Shown in pieces: positions 52,625-62,158 of a stretch of DNA of 64,000 nt. Made by a program: the position numbers and the translations under genes. Every line of letters starts with the position of its first letter. The stretch's first letter is position 1. This stretch comes from an uncultured Massilia sp. (lineage in GTDB: Bacteria > Pseudomonadota > Gammaproteobacteria > Burkholderiales > Burkholderiaceae_D). The stretch covers positions 124,001 through 188,000 of the forward strand of contig CAJYXO010000116.1 in assembly GCA_913778765.1 (NCBI GenBank), written 5' to 3'. The notes under the pieces were generated by a model. That model ran no database searches. It had not been told where the DNA came from and was given only the letters and a program-made list of their open reading frames with translations.

Positions 52625-52646
52625 GGCCTGGAAACAGGCCTATAAT
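52625..52646 (+). promoter_or_regulatory. ptsN promoter region with a palindromic spacer
   Basis: GGCCTG-GAAA-CAGGCC (52625-52640) abuts a perfect TATAAT (52641-52646), 44 bp upstream of the ptsN ATG. The palindrome occupies the -35/-10 spacer, where a regulator could act. The -35 match (ATGTCA) is poor. Confidence 0.5.
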
Positions 52647-52689
52647 TCCGGCTCGCAAGTCCCGGTGCACTGCAATATCGAAGCGTGTT

Positions 52690-53172
52690 ATGACTAATTT
52701 AAGCAAAATCCTCTCGCTCGAAAACGTCCAACTCGATCTGGAAGTGTCGAGCAAGAAGCGCGCCTTTGAACAGGCCGGCCTGATTTTCGAGAACAACTGC
52801 GGCATCGCCCGCTCGACCGTCTCGGACAACCTGTTCGCGCGCGAACGCCTCGGTTCGACCGGTCTTGGCCACGGCGTGGCCGTGCCGCACGGCCGCATCA
52901 AGGGCAGCAAGAGTTTGAAGTCGCCGCTGGCCGCCTTCGTGCGCCTGCTTGAGCCGATTCCCTTCGAATCGCCGGACGGCCTGCCGGTCAGCCTGCTGTT
53001 CTTCCTCCTGATTCCGGACCACGTGACCCAGCAGCACCTGGAGATCCTGTCCGAGATCGCCGAACTGTTCTCCGACGAAGCCGTGCGCACCGCGCTGGCC
53101 ACCGACCAGGATCCCCGTTCGGTCCACGAGCGCATCATCAACTGGCAACCAAGCCTGCAGGCACTGGGTTAA
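52690..53172 (+). CDS. ptsN: nitrogen PTS EIIA protein
   Basis: 160 residues of the PTS EIIA type 2 (mannitol/fructose/Ntr) family. The phosphorylated histidine is His67 (HGVAVPHGRIKG). It accepts phosphate from the NPr branch and regulates potassium transport and nitrogen/carbon balance. It is followed by hprK after 9 bp. In relatives it is usually preceded by rpoN-hpf; here these lie about 5 kb away on the other strand. Confidence 0.93.
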   Translation: MTNLSKILSLENVQLDLEVSSKKRAFEQAGLIFENNCGIARSTVSDNLFARERLGSTGLGHGVAVPHGRIKGSKSLKSPLAAFVRLLEPIPFESPDGLPVSLLFFLLIPDHVTQQHLEILSEIAELFSDEAVRTALATDQDPRSVHERIINWQPSLQALG

Positions 53173-53181
53173 AATCAAGCC

Positions 53182-54117
53182 ATGCTCCAGACTCCGCTGA
53201 CCATCCAAAGGCTGTACGACGACAATCGAGACAGCCTGCAATTGGGCTGGTTTGCAGGTTTCCCCGGCGGCGAGCGCCTGATCTCGGGCGACGCCGTCTC
53301 CGCCGCCGACCAGGTCGGCCACCTGAACCTGATCCACCCGGGCCGCATCCAGGTGTTCGGGCACCAGGAACTGAATTACTACCAGCGCCTCAAGACCGGT
53401 TCGCGCAGCCACATGATCAGCGAAATGATCTCGGGCGGCCCGCCGGCCCTGATCATCGCCCAGGGCCTGGACACCCCGCCGGACATCCTCGCCATCTGCG
53501 ACGAGCAGAACATCCCGCTGTTCTCGACCCCACTGCCGGCGGCGCAGGTGATCGACTTCCTGCGCGTCTATCTGTCCAAGAAACTGGCGCAGCGCGTCAT
53601 CATGCACGGCGTGTTCATGGACGTGCTGGGCGTGGGCGTCCTGATCACCGGCGACTCCGGCCTCGGCAAGAGCGAGCTGGGCCTGGAACTGATCTCGCGT
53701 TCGCACGGCCTGGTGGCCGACGACGCCGTCGAATTCTCGCGCATCGCCCCGAACATGATCGAAGGCCGCTGCCCGCCGCTGCTGCAGAACCTGCTCGAAG
53801 TGCGCGGCCTGGGCCTGCTGGACATCAAGGCGATCTTCGGCGAGACCGCCGTACGCCGCAAGATGCGGCTGAAGCTGATCGTCCACCTGGTCAAGCGCGG
53901 CGCGCTGGACGAAGAAGTCGAGCGCCTGCCCTTCCACTTCCCGACCGAAGACGTGCTCGGCCTGCCGATCCGCAAGGTCGTGATCCCGGTCGCCGCCGGC
54001 CGCAACATCGCGGTGCTGCTGGAGGCCGCGGTGCGCAACACGATCCTGCAGCTGCGCGGGATCGACACGCTGCAGGAGTTCATGGAGCGTCAACGTCAGG
54101 CAATGAGCGGCGATTGA
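53182..54117 (+). CDS. hprK: HPr kinase/phosphorylase
   Basis: 311 residues. The N-terminal DRTGG-like domain is followed by the kinase core with Walker [15 protein letters not shown], the HprK signature [16 protein letters not shown] and the lysine/arginine-rich loop after it. It phosphorylates or dephosphorylates HPr on serine. Co-transcribed with ptsN and probably with rapZ 57 bp downstream. Confidence 0.96.
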   Translation: MLQTPLTIQRLYDDNRDSLQLGWFAGFPGGERLISGDAVSAADQVGHLNLIHPGRIQVFGHQELNYYQRLKTGSRSHMISEMISGGPPALIIAQGLDTPPDILAICDEQNIPLFSTPLPAAQVIDFLRVYLSKKLAQRVIMHGVFMDVLGVGVLITGDSGLGKSELGLELISRSHGLVADDAVEFSRIAPNMIEGRCPPLLQNLLEVRGLGLLDIKAIFGETAVRRKMRLKLIVHLVKRGALDEEVERLPFHFPTEDVLGLPIRKVVIPVAAGRNIAVLLEAAVRNTILQLRGIDTLQEFMERQRQAMSGD

Positions 54118-54174
54118 GCGAACTGGTCTGACCACCTGGCGACAAACCGCATACGGTTGCGGTATCATCGACGC

Positions 54175-55050
54175 ATGCGCATCGTTCTCATTACCGGCAT
54201 TTCCGGCTCCGGCAAATCGGTTGCCCTCAACGTCCTCGAAGACGCAGGCTATTACTGCGTCGACAATCTTCCACCTGCCCTGCTGCCCTCGCTGGTGGCG
54301 ACGGTCGACGGCGCCGACACCAAGTGCGTCGCGGTCGCGGTCGACGCCCGCAGCGCCGAGTCGCTGGTCGAGCTGCCGGCCACCGTGCGCGCGCTGCGCG
54401 AACAGGGACACCAGGTGCAAGTCATGTACCTGACCGCCAGCACCCATTCGCTGGTGGCGCGCTTCTCGGAAACCCGCCGCAGCCACCCGCTGTCGCACGA
54501 ACTGCGCCCCGGCGAAAATCCGGCTTCGCGCCGCACGCTGATCGAATGCATCCTGGAAGAGCGCGAGCGCCTGGGCCCGATCGAGAAGCTGGGCCACGTG
54601 ATCGACACGTCGGAGATGTCGGCCAATAAATTGCGCGCCTCGGTCAAGGAACTGGCCGAGATCGAATACGCGAAGCTAACCCTGTTCTTCGAATCCTTCG
54701 CCTTCAAGCACGGCGTCCCGCTGGACGCCGACTTCGTGTTCGACGTGCGCGCCATCCCGAACCCGTATTACGACCTGACCTTGCGCCCGCTCACCGGCAA
54801 GGACGCGCCCGTCATCGCCTTCCTCGACGCCCAGCCCCAGGCCACCGAAATGCTGGCCGACATCCGCGCCTTCGTGGCGAAGTGGCTGCCGTCGTTCAAG
54901 ACCGACAACCGCAGCTACCTGACGGTGGCGGTCGGCTGCACGGGTGGCCAGCACCGCTCCGTGTACATGGCGGAGCGGCTGGCGGCATACTTTGGCGATA
55001 CCGAGCGGGTCATCATTCGGCATCGCGAGCAGCACGACGGCTTACACTAA
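54175..55050 (+). CDS. rapZ: RNase adapter protein RapZ
   Basis: 291 residues from the ATG at 54175. Walker A GISGSGKS (residues 8-15) opens the N-terminal kinase-like domain; [11 protein letters not shown], the [11 protein letters not shown] region and the C-terminal [20 protein letters not shown] are diagnostic. RapZ binds GlmZ-type sRNA and RNase E in enterobacteria and responds to glucosamine-6-phosphate. Its last 9 bp overlap the convergent gntP-type gene. Confidence 0.95.
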   Translation: MRIVLITGISGSGKSVALNVLEDAGYYCVDNLPPALLPSLVATVDGADTKCVAVAVDARSAESLVELPATVRALREQGHQVQVMYLTASTHSLVARFSETRRSHPLSHELRPGENPASRRTLIECILEERERLGPIEKLGHVIDTSEMSANKLRASVKELAEIEYAKLTLFFESFAFKHGVPLDADFVFDVRAIPNPYYDLTLRPLTGKDAPVIAFLDAQPQATEMLADIRAFVAKWLPSFKTDNRSYLTVAVGCTGGQHRSVYMAERLAAYFGDTERVIIRHREQHDGLH

Positions 55051-56442
55051 GCCCGTCGCATAAAACACCCCGATCACGAAGAACACCGCCAGGGTCTTGA
55101 TGATCGTGATCGCAAAGATCTCGCGATAGGACTCGCGGTGCGTCAGCCCGGTCACCGCCAACAGGGTGATCACGGCGCCGTTGTGCGGCAAGGTGTCCAT
55201 GCCGCCGCTGGCCATCGCCACCACGCGGTGCAGGACCTCGAGCGGGATCTGCGCCGCCTGCGCGCCCTGGATGAACAGGTCGGACATGGCCGCCAGCGCG
55301 ATGCTCATGCCGCCCGAGGCAGAGCCGGTGATGCCGGCCAGCGAGCTCACCGACACCGCGGCGTTCACCAGCGGATTCGGAATCCCCTTCAAGGCATCGC
55401 TGACGACGATGAAGCCCGGCAGCGCGGCGATCACGCCGCCGAAGCCGTACTCGGACGCGGTGTTCATCGCCGCCAGCAGGGCGCCGGCGACGGCCTCTTT
55501 CGACCCCGCGGCAAAGCGCTGGCTGACGCGGCGGAAGGCGGTGGCGATCACCAGCAAAATACCAAGCAACAGCGCCGCTTCGACCGACCAGATCGCCAGC
55601 ACGGTCTTGACGGTGGCGGTCACCGGCGTGTGCACACCCGGCAGCACGTCGGCCGGCACGGTGTAGGCGTCGCCGCCGTACCAGACCGGGATCATCTTGG
55701 TGAACACGAAGTTGGCGATGCCCACCAGCACCAGCGGCAGCACGGCAACCAGCGGATGCGGCAGCGTCTGCGTCGCGGCGGTCTCGAGCGCTTCGGCGTG
55801 GTCGCCGTAGCCCTCGCCTTTCGCCATCGCCGCGCGGCGGCGCCATTCCAGATAACTCAGGCCGATCACGATGATGAACAGCGAGCCGATCGTGCCCAGC
55901 ACCGGCGCGGCCCAGCCGGTGGTCTTGAAGAAGGTGGTCGGGATGATGTTCTGGATCTGCGGCGTGCCCGGCAGCGAATCCATGGTGAAGGAGAAGGCGC
56001 CCAGCGCGATCGCGCCCGGCATCAGGCGCTTCGGAATATTGCTCTGGCGATAAAGCTCGGCCGCAAACGGGTACACCGCGAACACCACCACGAACAGCGA
56101 CACGCCGCCGTAGGTCAGCAAGGCGCACACGGCGACGATCACGGCGTTCGCGCGCGAGCGGCCGATGTAGCGGATCGCCGCCTGCACGATGGATCTGGAG
56201 AAGCCGGACATCTCGATCACCTTGCCGAACACGGCGCCGAGCATGAAGACCGGGAAGTAGAGCTTGACGAAGCCGACCATCTTTTCCATGAAGATGCCGG
56301 AAAAGACCGGGGCCACGGCGGAGGGATCGGTGAACAGGACCGCGCCCAGGGCGGCGATCGGTGCGAACAGGATGACGCTGTAGCCGCGGTAGGCGGCCAC
56401 CATCAGGAAGGCCAGTGCGGCCAGGACGATCAGAAACGACAA
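55042..56442 (-). CDS. GntP family gluconate/hydroxy-acid permease
   Basis: 466 residues, about twelve membrane segments. GntP family traits: [72 protein letters not shown] and [16 protein letters not shown] plus [17 protein letters not shown]. Members import gluconate, D-3-hydroxybutyrate or similar acids with protons. Next to a 3-hydroxyisobutyryl-CoA hydrolase gene 84 bp upstream, so a hydroxy-acid substrate is plausible but not shown. Confidence 0.9.
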   Translation of the reverse strand: MSFLIVLAALAFLMVAAYRGYSVILFAPIAALGAVLFTDPSAVAPVFSGIFMEKMVGFVKLYFPVFMLGAVFGKVIEMSGFSRSIVQAAIRYIGRSRANAVIVAVCALLTYGGVSLFVVVFAVYPFAAELYRQSNIPKRLMPGAIALGAFSFTMDSLPGTPQIQNIIPTTFFKTTGWAAPVLGTIGSLFIIVIGLSYLEWRRRAAMAKGEGYGDHAEALETAATQTLPHPLVAVLPLVLVGIANFVFTKMIPVWYGGDAYTVPADVLPGVHTPVTATVKTVLAIWSVEAALLLGILLVIATAFRRVSQRFAAGSKEAVAGALLAAMNTASEYGFGGVIAALPGFIVVSDALKGIPNPLVNAAVSVSSLAGITGSASGGMSIALAAMSDLFIQGAQAAQIPLEVLHRVVAMASGGMDTLPHNGAVITLLAVTGLTHRESYREIFAITIIKTLAVFFVIGVFYATGLV

Positions 56443-56526
56443 GACGGACTCCTCTGTTGTTGTGCTTTTTTCGGCATTATTTCACTGCCCGATGAAATCA
56501 TCGCACAAAAACAGAGGAGCGGGAGT

Positions 56527-57612
56527 TCAGCCCAGGTGCCGCAGCGGGTGGGCCCAGTCCGGCCACACCGGCGCGAAGAAGCGCGCCACCATGTCCGGCG
56601 TCACGGCCTGGAGCGACGGCGGATTCCACTTCGGCGCATTGTCCTTGTCGATCACCAGCGCGCGCACGCCTTCCAGCACTTCGCCGTGCTCGAAGTTGCG
56701 GCGCACCAGCGAGCGCTCCATGCGCAGGCATTCGGCCACGTCCATGGAGGCGCCGCGCGCCAGCATCTCGCGCGTCACGCACATCATCAGCGGCGAGCGC
56801 TGGCGCATCGCAGCCAGGGCCTTCTGCGCGAACGGGTCCTGGTCAGCTTCCAGCGAGGACATCATGGCCTGCACGGATGCAGCGCCGAAGTGCCGGTCGA
56901 CGAGGGCACGCTGCGCCGCCAGCTCGCTGGCGCCGGCCTGCTGCGCGAACGGCACCGCGAACGAACGGATCGCCGACGCCAGCTGCTTGCCAGGCGTCGA
57001 TGCGATCAGCGCCTGCAGCGCCGGCAATTCCGCAACAGGAACGAACACGTCGGCGAGGCCCACATACAGCGCATCGGCCGCACCGATGGTGAGACCGGTG
57101 AGTCCCAGGTACATGCCGAGCGCGCCCGGCGCATGCGACAGGAAGTGGCTGCCGCCCACATCCGGGAACAGGCCGATGTTCACTTCCGGCATCGCCATCT
57201 TCGTGCGTTCGGTCACGATGCGCAGGCCGCAGTCCGGGCCGCCCTGGGCGATGCCCATGCCGCCGCCCATCACCACGCCGTCCATCAGCGCAATATACGG
57301 CTTCGGATAAAAGTGGATGAGGTGGTTCAGCGCGTATTCTTCGGTAAAGAAGTCTTCCAGCAGAGCACTGTCGCCGGTCGGGGTCGCATGGCCGGCCTGG
57401 TGGAAGAAACGGATGTCGCCGCCGGCGCACAGGGCTTTTTCGCTGGTGCTGGTGATGACGACGGCGTCGACACCGGCGTCGCCGCGCCAGGCCAGCAGGG
57501 TCTCGGTGAGTGCGCGGACCATCTCCAGCGACAGCGAGTTCAGGGCCTTGGGCCGGTCCAGGGTAATGATGCCGGTGCCGTTGGCAACCCGGGTCTGCAC
57601 GTATTCGCTCAT
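56527..57612 (-). CDS. 3-hydroxyisobutyryl-CoA hydrolase family protein
   Basis: 361 residues, longer than ordinary enoyl-CoA hydratases and matching HIBCH. Motifs: ITLDRPKALNSLSLEMV, KALCAGGDIRFFH, YIALMDGVVMGGGMGIAQGG and the HIBCH-type AMPEVNIGLFPDVGGSHFLS. It releases 3-hydroxyisobutyrate from its CoA ester in valine degradation. It sits between hpf and the gntP-type permease on the same strand, suggesting that the permease may handle a related acid. Confidence 0.88.
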   Translation of the reverse strand: MSEYVQTRVANGTGIITLDRPKALNSLSLEMVRALTETLLAWRGDAGVDAVVITSTSEKALCAGGDIRFFHQAGHATPTGDSALLEDFFTEEYALNHLIHFYPKPYIALMDGVVMGGGMGIAQGGPDCGLRIVTERTKMAMPEVNIGLFPDVGGSHFLSHAPGALGMYLGLTGLTIGAADALYVGLADVFVPVAELPALQALIASTPGKQLASAIRSFAVPFAQQAGASELAAQRALVDRHFGAASVQAMMSSLEADQDPFAQKALAAMRQRSPLMMCVTREMLARGASMDVAECLRMERSLVRRNFEHGEVLEGVRALVIDKDNAPKWNPPSLQAVTPDMVARFFAPVWPDWAHPLRHLG

Positions 57613-57664
57613 GTTCTTTTATTTATGAATTGGAAAGCGGCATTGTAGCGCGGCGCATGAAACG

Positions 57665-57687
57665 AAAAGGGCGCCAGATGCGCCCTT
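57665..57687 (-). terminator. intrinsic terminator after hpf
   Basis: Minus strand: GGGCGC-ATCTG-GCGCCC followed by TTTT, 33 bp after the hpf stop. It closes the kdsD-to-hpf transcription unit and isolates the hydrolase gene. Confidence 0.85.
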
Positions 57688-57717
57688 CGTCTTGCCTATG
57701 CTGTGCCGGCGGAATCG

Positions 57718-58086
57718 TCACGCTGCGGCGGCAGCTTCTCCTCCCTCGCTGGATTCGGTGGTCATGCGTTTGAGTGCCGTGTGACTGTGATCCTGCAGCA
57801 TCTGCTTGTACTTCTGGACTTGCCGGTCGAGGCGGTCCATCAGCATGTCGATCGCGGCGTACAGGTCGTGTGCGGCGCTGGCGACGTGAACGATCTTCCC
57901 TGCAACGCGCAAGTTGATCTCGGCCTTCTGGCGTTTTTCTTTCTCGGTGAGATTGTCGATGCAGAGGATGACGTGGGAGTCGATCACTTGATCGAAATGG
58001 CGGGTGATGCGTTCGAGCTTGTTCTGTACGTATTCACGGATTGCTGGGGTTACATCGAGATGATGTCCGCTGATAGTGAGATTCAT
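57718..58086 (-). CDS. hpf: ribosome hibernation promoting factor (short HPF)
   Basis: 122 residues from the ATG at 58086, chosen because AAGGAG sits 5 bp upstream. The HPF/YfiA fold: LTISGHHLDVTPAIREYVQNKLERITRHFDQVI, KAEINLRVAGKIVHVASAAHDLYAAIDMLMDRLDRQV. The tail ends in an Ala/Glu stretch without a long-HPF dimerisation domain. It stabilises 100S dimers or inactive 70S ribosomes in stationary phase. It follows rpoN as in most proteobacteria. Confidence 0.94.
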   Translation of the reverse strand: MNLTISGHHLDVTPAIREYVQNKLERITRHFDQVIDSHVILCIDNLTEKEKRQKAEINLRVAGKIVHVASAAHDLYAAIDMLMDRLDRQVQKYKQMLQDHSHTALKRMTTESSEGGEAAAAA

Positions 58087-58124
58087 ACACACTCCTTTGA
58101 AGATGCGCTGCTTGGCCAGCGTGA

Positions 58125-59615
58125 TTACAAGGATTTGCGGAGGCTGACGGGCGGGATTTTCAGCGCCTCACGGTATTTCGCAACCGTGCGGCGCGCGATC
58201 ACCATTCCCTGTTCCCCTAGCATCTCCGCGATCTTGCTGTCGGATAAAGGGTTCTTGGGGTCTTCTGCTCCTGTGAGTTGAACGATGAGAGCCCGGATCG
58301 CGGTCGAGGATGCTTCTCCTCCGGCCTCGGTCGCGACGTGACTCCCGAAAAAGTATTTCAGCTCGAACATGCCATGCGGCGTCAGCATATATTTCTGCGT
58401 TGTGACGCGAGAAATTGTGCTCTCATGTAGACCTAGTGTATCAGCAATCTCACGTAAAACAAGGGGCCGCATGGCAACCGCGCCATGCGAAAAAAAGTTC
58501 CGTTGGCGGTCGACGATGGCTTGCGCTACGCGCAGGATCGTGTCGAAGCGCTGGCGCATGTTCTTGATGAGCCACTTGGCTTCCTGCAACTGCGCGTTCA
58601 ATTGCGATTCCGATTTTCCCTGTTTCAGCAGCGAGGCGTACACGCTGTTCACGCGCAGGCGCGGCATCACTTCGGGATTCAGCTGCACGCTCCAGCCGTC
58701 CTTGGCGCGGCGCACGATCACGTCCGGCACGACGAAGTCCGACACGTCGGACGCGAATTCCGCGCCTGGATGCGGGTTGCACTGGCGGATGACGGCCTGC
58801 GCTTCGCGCAGGTCTTCGTCGTCGCAATCGAGGGCCTTCTTGAGCTTGTTGAATTCGCGCTGCGCGAACCAGGTCAGGTAGCGTTCGACGATGGTCAGGG
58901 CCATGCGGCGCGTCACCAGCGGCACGCCGGGCATGCGGCGGATCTGCAGCGCCAGGCATTCGGCGGCGCTGCGCGCACCGACGCCGGGCGGGTCCATGCT
59001 TTGCACCAGCGCCAGCGCCGTGCGCAGCTCGTCGAACTCGATCTCCAGTTCGGCCGGCATGCGCGCATGCAGCTCGTCCAGCGATTCTTCCAGGTAGCCG
59101 TTGTCGTCGAGGGCGTCGACCACGACTTCGACCAGCGCGCAATCGCGCGGCGAGACGCAGGTCATGCGCACCTGTTCCATCAGGTGTTCGCGCAGCGAAA
59201 TGGGGCTGGCCTCCAGCTGCGGGCGGCCGTCCTCTTCCTCGCCGCCCGAACCGCCGCGGCCCGGCTCGCCCCACTCCATGTCGTGTTCGGCGCCGTGCGC
59301 TTCGTCGCCGCCTTCATGCTGCGCTTCGCCTTCGCCGCCGCCATTGGCGCCGCCCTCCTCGCCGCCGTTCGACGGCGCCGGCGCTTCGCCCGCGTTCGAG
59401 GACGAGGCGCCGTTGTTGATGGCGCCGTCCGCCAGCAGGCGCACCGAGCGGTCGAGCGGATCGTCGAGGCGTTCGAGCAGCGGGTTCTCGCCCAGCACCT
59501 GTTCGATCTCCTGGTGCAGCTCGAGCGTGGACAACTGCAGCAGCCGGATCGACTGCTGCAATTGCGGCGTCAGCGCAAGGTGCTGAGATGTTTTGAGCTG
59601 CAGCGTCTGTTTCAT
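58125..59615 (-). CDS. rpoN: RNA polymerase sigma-54 factor
   Basis: 496 residues. Region I is Gln/Leu-rich ([25 protein letters not shown]). Region II (about 70-135) is expanded and unusually Gly/Glu/Asn-rich with Asp/His. The core-binding domain follows, then the helix-turn-helix ([24 protein letters not shown]) and the RpoN box [10 protein letters not shown] near the C-terminus. It directs transcription from -24/-12 promoters with AAA+ activators. lptB lies 3 bp upstream, hpf 38 bp downstream. Confidence 0.97.
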   Translation of the reverse strand: MKQTLQLKTSQHLALTPQLQQSIRLLQLSTLELHQEIEQVLGENPLLERLDDPLDRSVRLLADGAINNGASSSNAGEAPAPSNGGEEGGANGGGEGEAQHEGGDEAHGAEHDMEWGEPGRGGSGGEEEDGRPQLEASPISLREHLMEQVRMTCVSPRDCALVEVVVDALDDNGYLEESLDELHARMPAELEIEFDELRTALALVQSMDPPGVGARSAAECLALQIRRMPGVPLVTRRMALTIVERYLTWFAQREFNKLKKALDCDDEDLREAQAVIRQCNPHPGAEFASDVSDFVVPDVIVRRAKDGWSVQLNPEVMPRLRVNSVYASLLKQGKSESQLNAQLQEAKWLIKNMRQRFDTILRVAQAIVDRQRNFFSHGAVAMRPLVLREIADTLGLHESTISRVTTQKYMLTPHGMFELKYFFGSHVATEAGGEASSTAIRALIVQLTGAEDPKNPLSDSKIAEMLGEQGMVIARRTVAKYREALKIPPVSLRKSL

Positions 59616-59618
59616 AAA

Positions 59619-60398
59619 CTACATCCGGAAATGTTCACCCAGGTAGACGCGGCGTACGGATTCGTTGGCAATGATATCGTCAGGACGGCCGGATGCCAGC
59701 ACGGCGCCCTGGTTGATGATGTAGGCGCGATCGCAGATGCCGAGCGTCTCGCGCACGTTGTGGTCGGTGATCAGCACGCCGATGCCGCGCTCCTTCAGGA
59801 AGCGGACGATGCGCTGGATCTCGATCACGGCGATCGGGTCGACGCCGGCAAAAGGTTCGTCGAGCAGCACGAAGCGCGGATCGGTGGCGAGCGCGCGCGC
59901 GATCTCCACGCGGCGCCGTTCGCCGCCCGACAGCGACAGCGCCGGGTTCTCGCGCAGCTTCTCGATCTGCAGTTCCGCCAGCAGCGCGTCGAGGCGTTCC
60001 TGGATGCGGTTCTTGGACAGCGGCTTGCCGTTCTCGTGCTGCAGTTCCAGCACGGCGCGGATGTTCTCTTCCACCGTCAGCTTGCGGAACACCGAGGCTT
60101 CCTGCGGCAGGTAGGACAGGCCGAGATTCGCGCGGCGGTGGATCGGCAGGCTCGTGATGTCGGTGCCGTTGATGACGATGGCGCCGGCATCGGCCGGCAC
60201 CAGGCCCACGATCATGTAGAACGAGGTCGTCTTGCCGGCGCCGTTCGGGCCGAGCAGGCCGACCACTTCGCCGCAGGCGACTTCCAGGGACACGTCGCGC
60301 ACGACAAGGCGCTTGCCGTAGCTCTTCTGCAGTCCCTTGGCGACCAGGGTGCTGCCGCAGCCGGCGATGGCGGCGGCGTCTGCGTGGACATCCATCAT
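59619..60398 (-). CDS. lptB: LPS export ABC transporter ATPase
   Basis: 259 residues from the ATG at 60398, which overlaps the lptA stop as ATGA. Walker A GPNGAGKTTSFYMIVGLV, LSYLPQEASVFRKLTVEENIRAVLE, signature LSLSGGERRRVEIARAL, Walker B FVLLDEPFAGVDP and H-loop ITDHNVRETL are all intact and LptB-like. It powers extraction of lipopolysaccharide by LptFG. Confidence 0.97.
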   Translation of the reverse strand: MMDVHADAAAIAGCGSTLVAKGLQKSYGKRLVVRDVSLEVACGEVVGLLGPNGAGKTTSFYMIVGLVPADAGAIVINGTDITSLPIHRRANLGLSYLPQEASVFRKLTVEENIRAVLELQHENGKPLSKNRIQERLDALLAELQIEKLRENPALSLSGGERRRVEIARALATDPRFVLLDEPFAGVDPIAVIEIQRIVRFLKERGIGVLITDHNVRETLGICDRAYIINQGAVLASGRPDDIIANESVRRVYLGEHFRM

Positions 60399-60964
60399 TG
60401 TTTCGCCGCCCCCGCCGATGGCGCTGCCGCCGGCGCAGTACGGCGCGGCGCGATGATGACGGTGCCGCGTCCGCCGCCCGGCTTGCTTTCGCCGCTGGCG
60501 TCGTTGTGCACGTTGGCCTGCTCCGTGCGGTTGTCGTAGGAGATGAAGGGGCCGTTCACTTCGCTGGTCACGCGCTTGCCCTCGATCTGCTTGACGATGG
60601 CGTTCGAGAACAGCTTGACCACTTCGGTACGCTCGTCGTATTCGATGCGCTGGGCCTGGCCTTCGGTCCACAGGTCCGGACCGCCGTCGCGTTTCTGGCG
60701 GAAGCTTGCGCTCTTGTTGGCGGCCGAAGTCAGGACCACGGTCATGTAGCCTTCCGGCGATTCCTTCAGCACGGCCTTGTCGGCCTTGATCAGCAGGGTG
60801 CCGCGCGTCAGCACGACATTGCCGGTGAAGATGCGGGTCTGGGTGACCTCGTCGATGTGGGCGTCGTCGAAATCGACCTTTGCCTGCTTGAGCGAATCGG
60901 CGCGCTCGGCCATTGCGGTCAGGCTTGCCAGCGAAAGGGCGAAGACTGCGAATATTTTTTTCAT
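60395..60964 (-). CDS. lptA: LPS transport periplasmic protein LptA
   Basis: 189 residues with a signal peptide (to about residue 19). OstA-like beta-jellyroll: ADSLKQAKVDFDDAHIDEVTQTRIFTGNVVLTRGTLLIKADKAVL, RIEYDERTEVVKLFSNAIVKQIEGKRVTSEVNGPFISYDNRTEQANV. It forms the periplasmic bridge for LPS. The C-terminus is an Ala/Pro-rich tail. Confidence 0.95.
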   Translation of the reverse strand: MKKIFAVFALSLASLTAMAERADSLKQAKVDFDDAHIDEVTQTRIFTGNVVLTRGTLLIKADKAVLKESPEGYMTVVLTSAANKSASFRQKRDGGPDLWTEGQAQRIEYDERTEVVKLFSNAIVKQIEGKRVTSEVNGPFISYDNRTEQANVHNDASGESKPGGGRGTVIIAPRRTAPAAAPSAGAAKQ

Positions 60965-61004
60965 TGGAAGCGAGTCCTTTCAGTTGTTCTGTCGGCGCCG
61001 CCGT

Positions 61005-61613
61005 TCAACGCGACGTGCGCGGCGGATAGATGAGCTGGCCGCGCCCGCCCATCGTCACCTGCTGCGTGGCGTTGTTGGCCACCATGCCGACGCCGTTGAC
61101 GGAAGCCGTGCCGAGCTTCATCTCGATCGGCTTGTCGGTCTTGGCGATGTCTTCGTCCGGCAGGAAGGTCAGCGCCTCGGTGCGGATGCGCAGCGGCTGC
61201 GTGGTCTTGCCGGCGGGGCGCACGATGTCGACGTTGCCGGCCAGGTCGATCTGGTTCTGGTCCTGGTTCACATGGGCGGTATTCGCCGTGATGGTCATGC
61301 GCGGACGGTCGGGGCTCATGCCCTGCACCACCGGCTTGTCGATCAGCGAGGTGTTGTCGGACGGGCGGTGGGTCAGGCGCTCGCCCGAGATCACGTATTT
61401 CGGCTGGCCGGTCTCCGACATCCGCACGAAGCTGAAGTTGTCGATGATGTAGTCGGGGTCGTTGCCGACGTCGACGCGGTGCCCGTCAGCTTCGCCGCGC
61501 ATCACCTGCACCAGCCAGAAGCTGCCGAAGGCGAAGAACACGGCCGCCAGCATCAGCGCCAGCAGGCGCCAGCGGTGCGCGGTACGCTTGTTGACGTAGG
61601 TGGTCGTGGCCAT
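61005..61613 (-). CDS. lptC: LPS export protein LptC
   Basis: 202 residues from the ATG at 61613; a TTG seven codons upstream overlaps kdsC and is less likely. An N-terminal membrane helix (WRLLALMLAAVFFAFGSFWLV) anchors a periplasmic jellyroll (DYIIDNFSFVRMSETGQPKYVISGERLTHRPSDNTSLIDKPVV). It passes LPS from LptBFG to LptA. 40 bp upstream of lptA on the same strand. Confidence 0.93.
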   Translation of the reverse strand: MATTTYVNKRTAHRWRLLALMLAAVFFAFGSFWLVQVMRGEADGHRVDVGNDPDYIIDNFSFVRMSETGQPKYVISGERLTHRPSDNTSLIDKPVVQGMSPDRPRMTITANTAHVNQDQNQIDLAGNVDIVRPAGKTTQPLRIRTEALTFLPDEDIAKTDKPIEMKLGTASVNGVGMVANNATQQVTMGGRGQLIYPPRTSR

Positions 61614-61626
61614 GGCTTGGGTCGGA

Positions 61627-62157
61627 TTATCCAAAGTAGGGCGCCAATGCCTGTTCGTAGCTGCCCTGGGCGCGCATCACCATGTCGCAGACTTCGCGCA
61701 CGGCGCCGCGGCCGCCCGGATTCCTGGTCACGTAGTGGGCGCGGTACTGCACTTCCGGATGGCCGCTCGGCACCGTGACGGCAAAGCCGACGCGGGTGAA
61801 CAGCGGCAGGTCGATCACGTCGTCGCCGATGTAGCCGCACTCCTCGGCCGTCACGCCGGTCTTTTCCAGCAGCTCGGCGAAGGCCAGGCGCTTGTCGTGC
61901 TGGCCCTGGAACACGTGGGTGATCCCGAGGTCGGCCGCGCGCTTGACGACGATCGGCGAATTCCTCGCGCTGATGATCGCGGTCTGCACGCCGGTGCGGT
62001 TCAGCAGCTGGATGCCGAGGCCGTCCAGCACATAGAAGGTCTTGGTGATCTCGCCGTTGGCATCGTAGGTCAGGCTGCCGTCGGTGAGCACGCCGTCGAC
62101 GTCGAAGATCATGACCTTCACGCGCGCCGCGCGCAGAGTATGTTCCAGCGGAGTCAT
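61627..62157 (-). CDS. kdsC: 3-deoxy-D-manno-octulosonate 8-phosphate phosphatase
   Basis: 176 residues, HAD superfamily. Motif I MIFDVDGVLTDGSL (Asp19/Asp21), motif II IISARNSP, and GYIGDDVIDLPLFTRVGFAVTVP with Asp pair give a Mg-dependent phosphatase of the tetrameric KdsC type. It dephosphorylates KDO 8-phosphate in lipid A-core synthesis. 1 bp separates it from kdsD. Confidence 0.95.
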   Translation of the reverse strand: MTPLEHTLRAARVKVMIFDVDGVLTDGSLTYDANGEITKTFYVLDGLGIQLLNRTGVQTAIISARNSPIVVKRAADLGITHVFQGQHDKRLAFAELLEKTGVTAEECGYIGDDVIDLPLFTRVGFAVTVPSGHPEVQYRAHYVTRNPGGRGAVREVCDMVMRAQGSYEQALAPYFG

Positions 62158-62158
62158 G

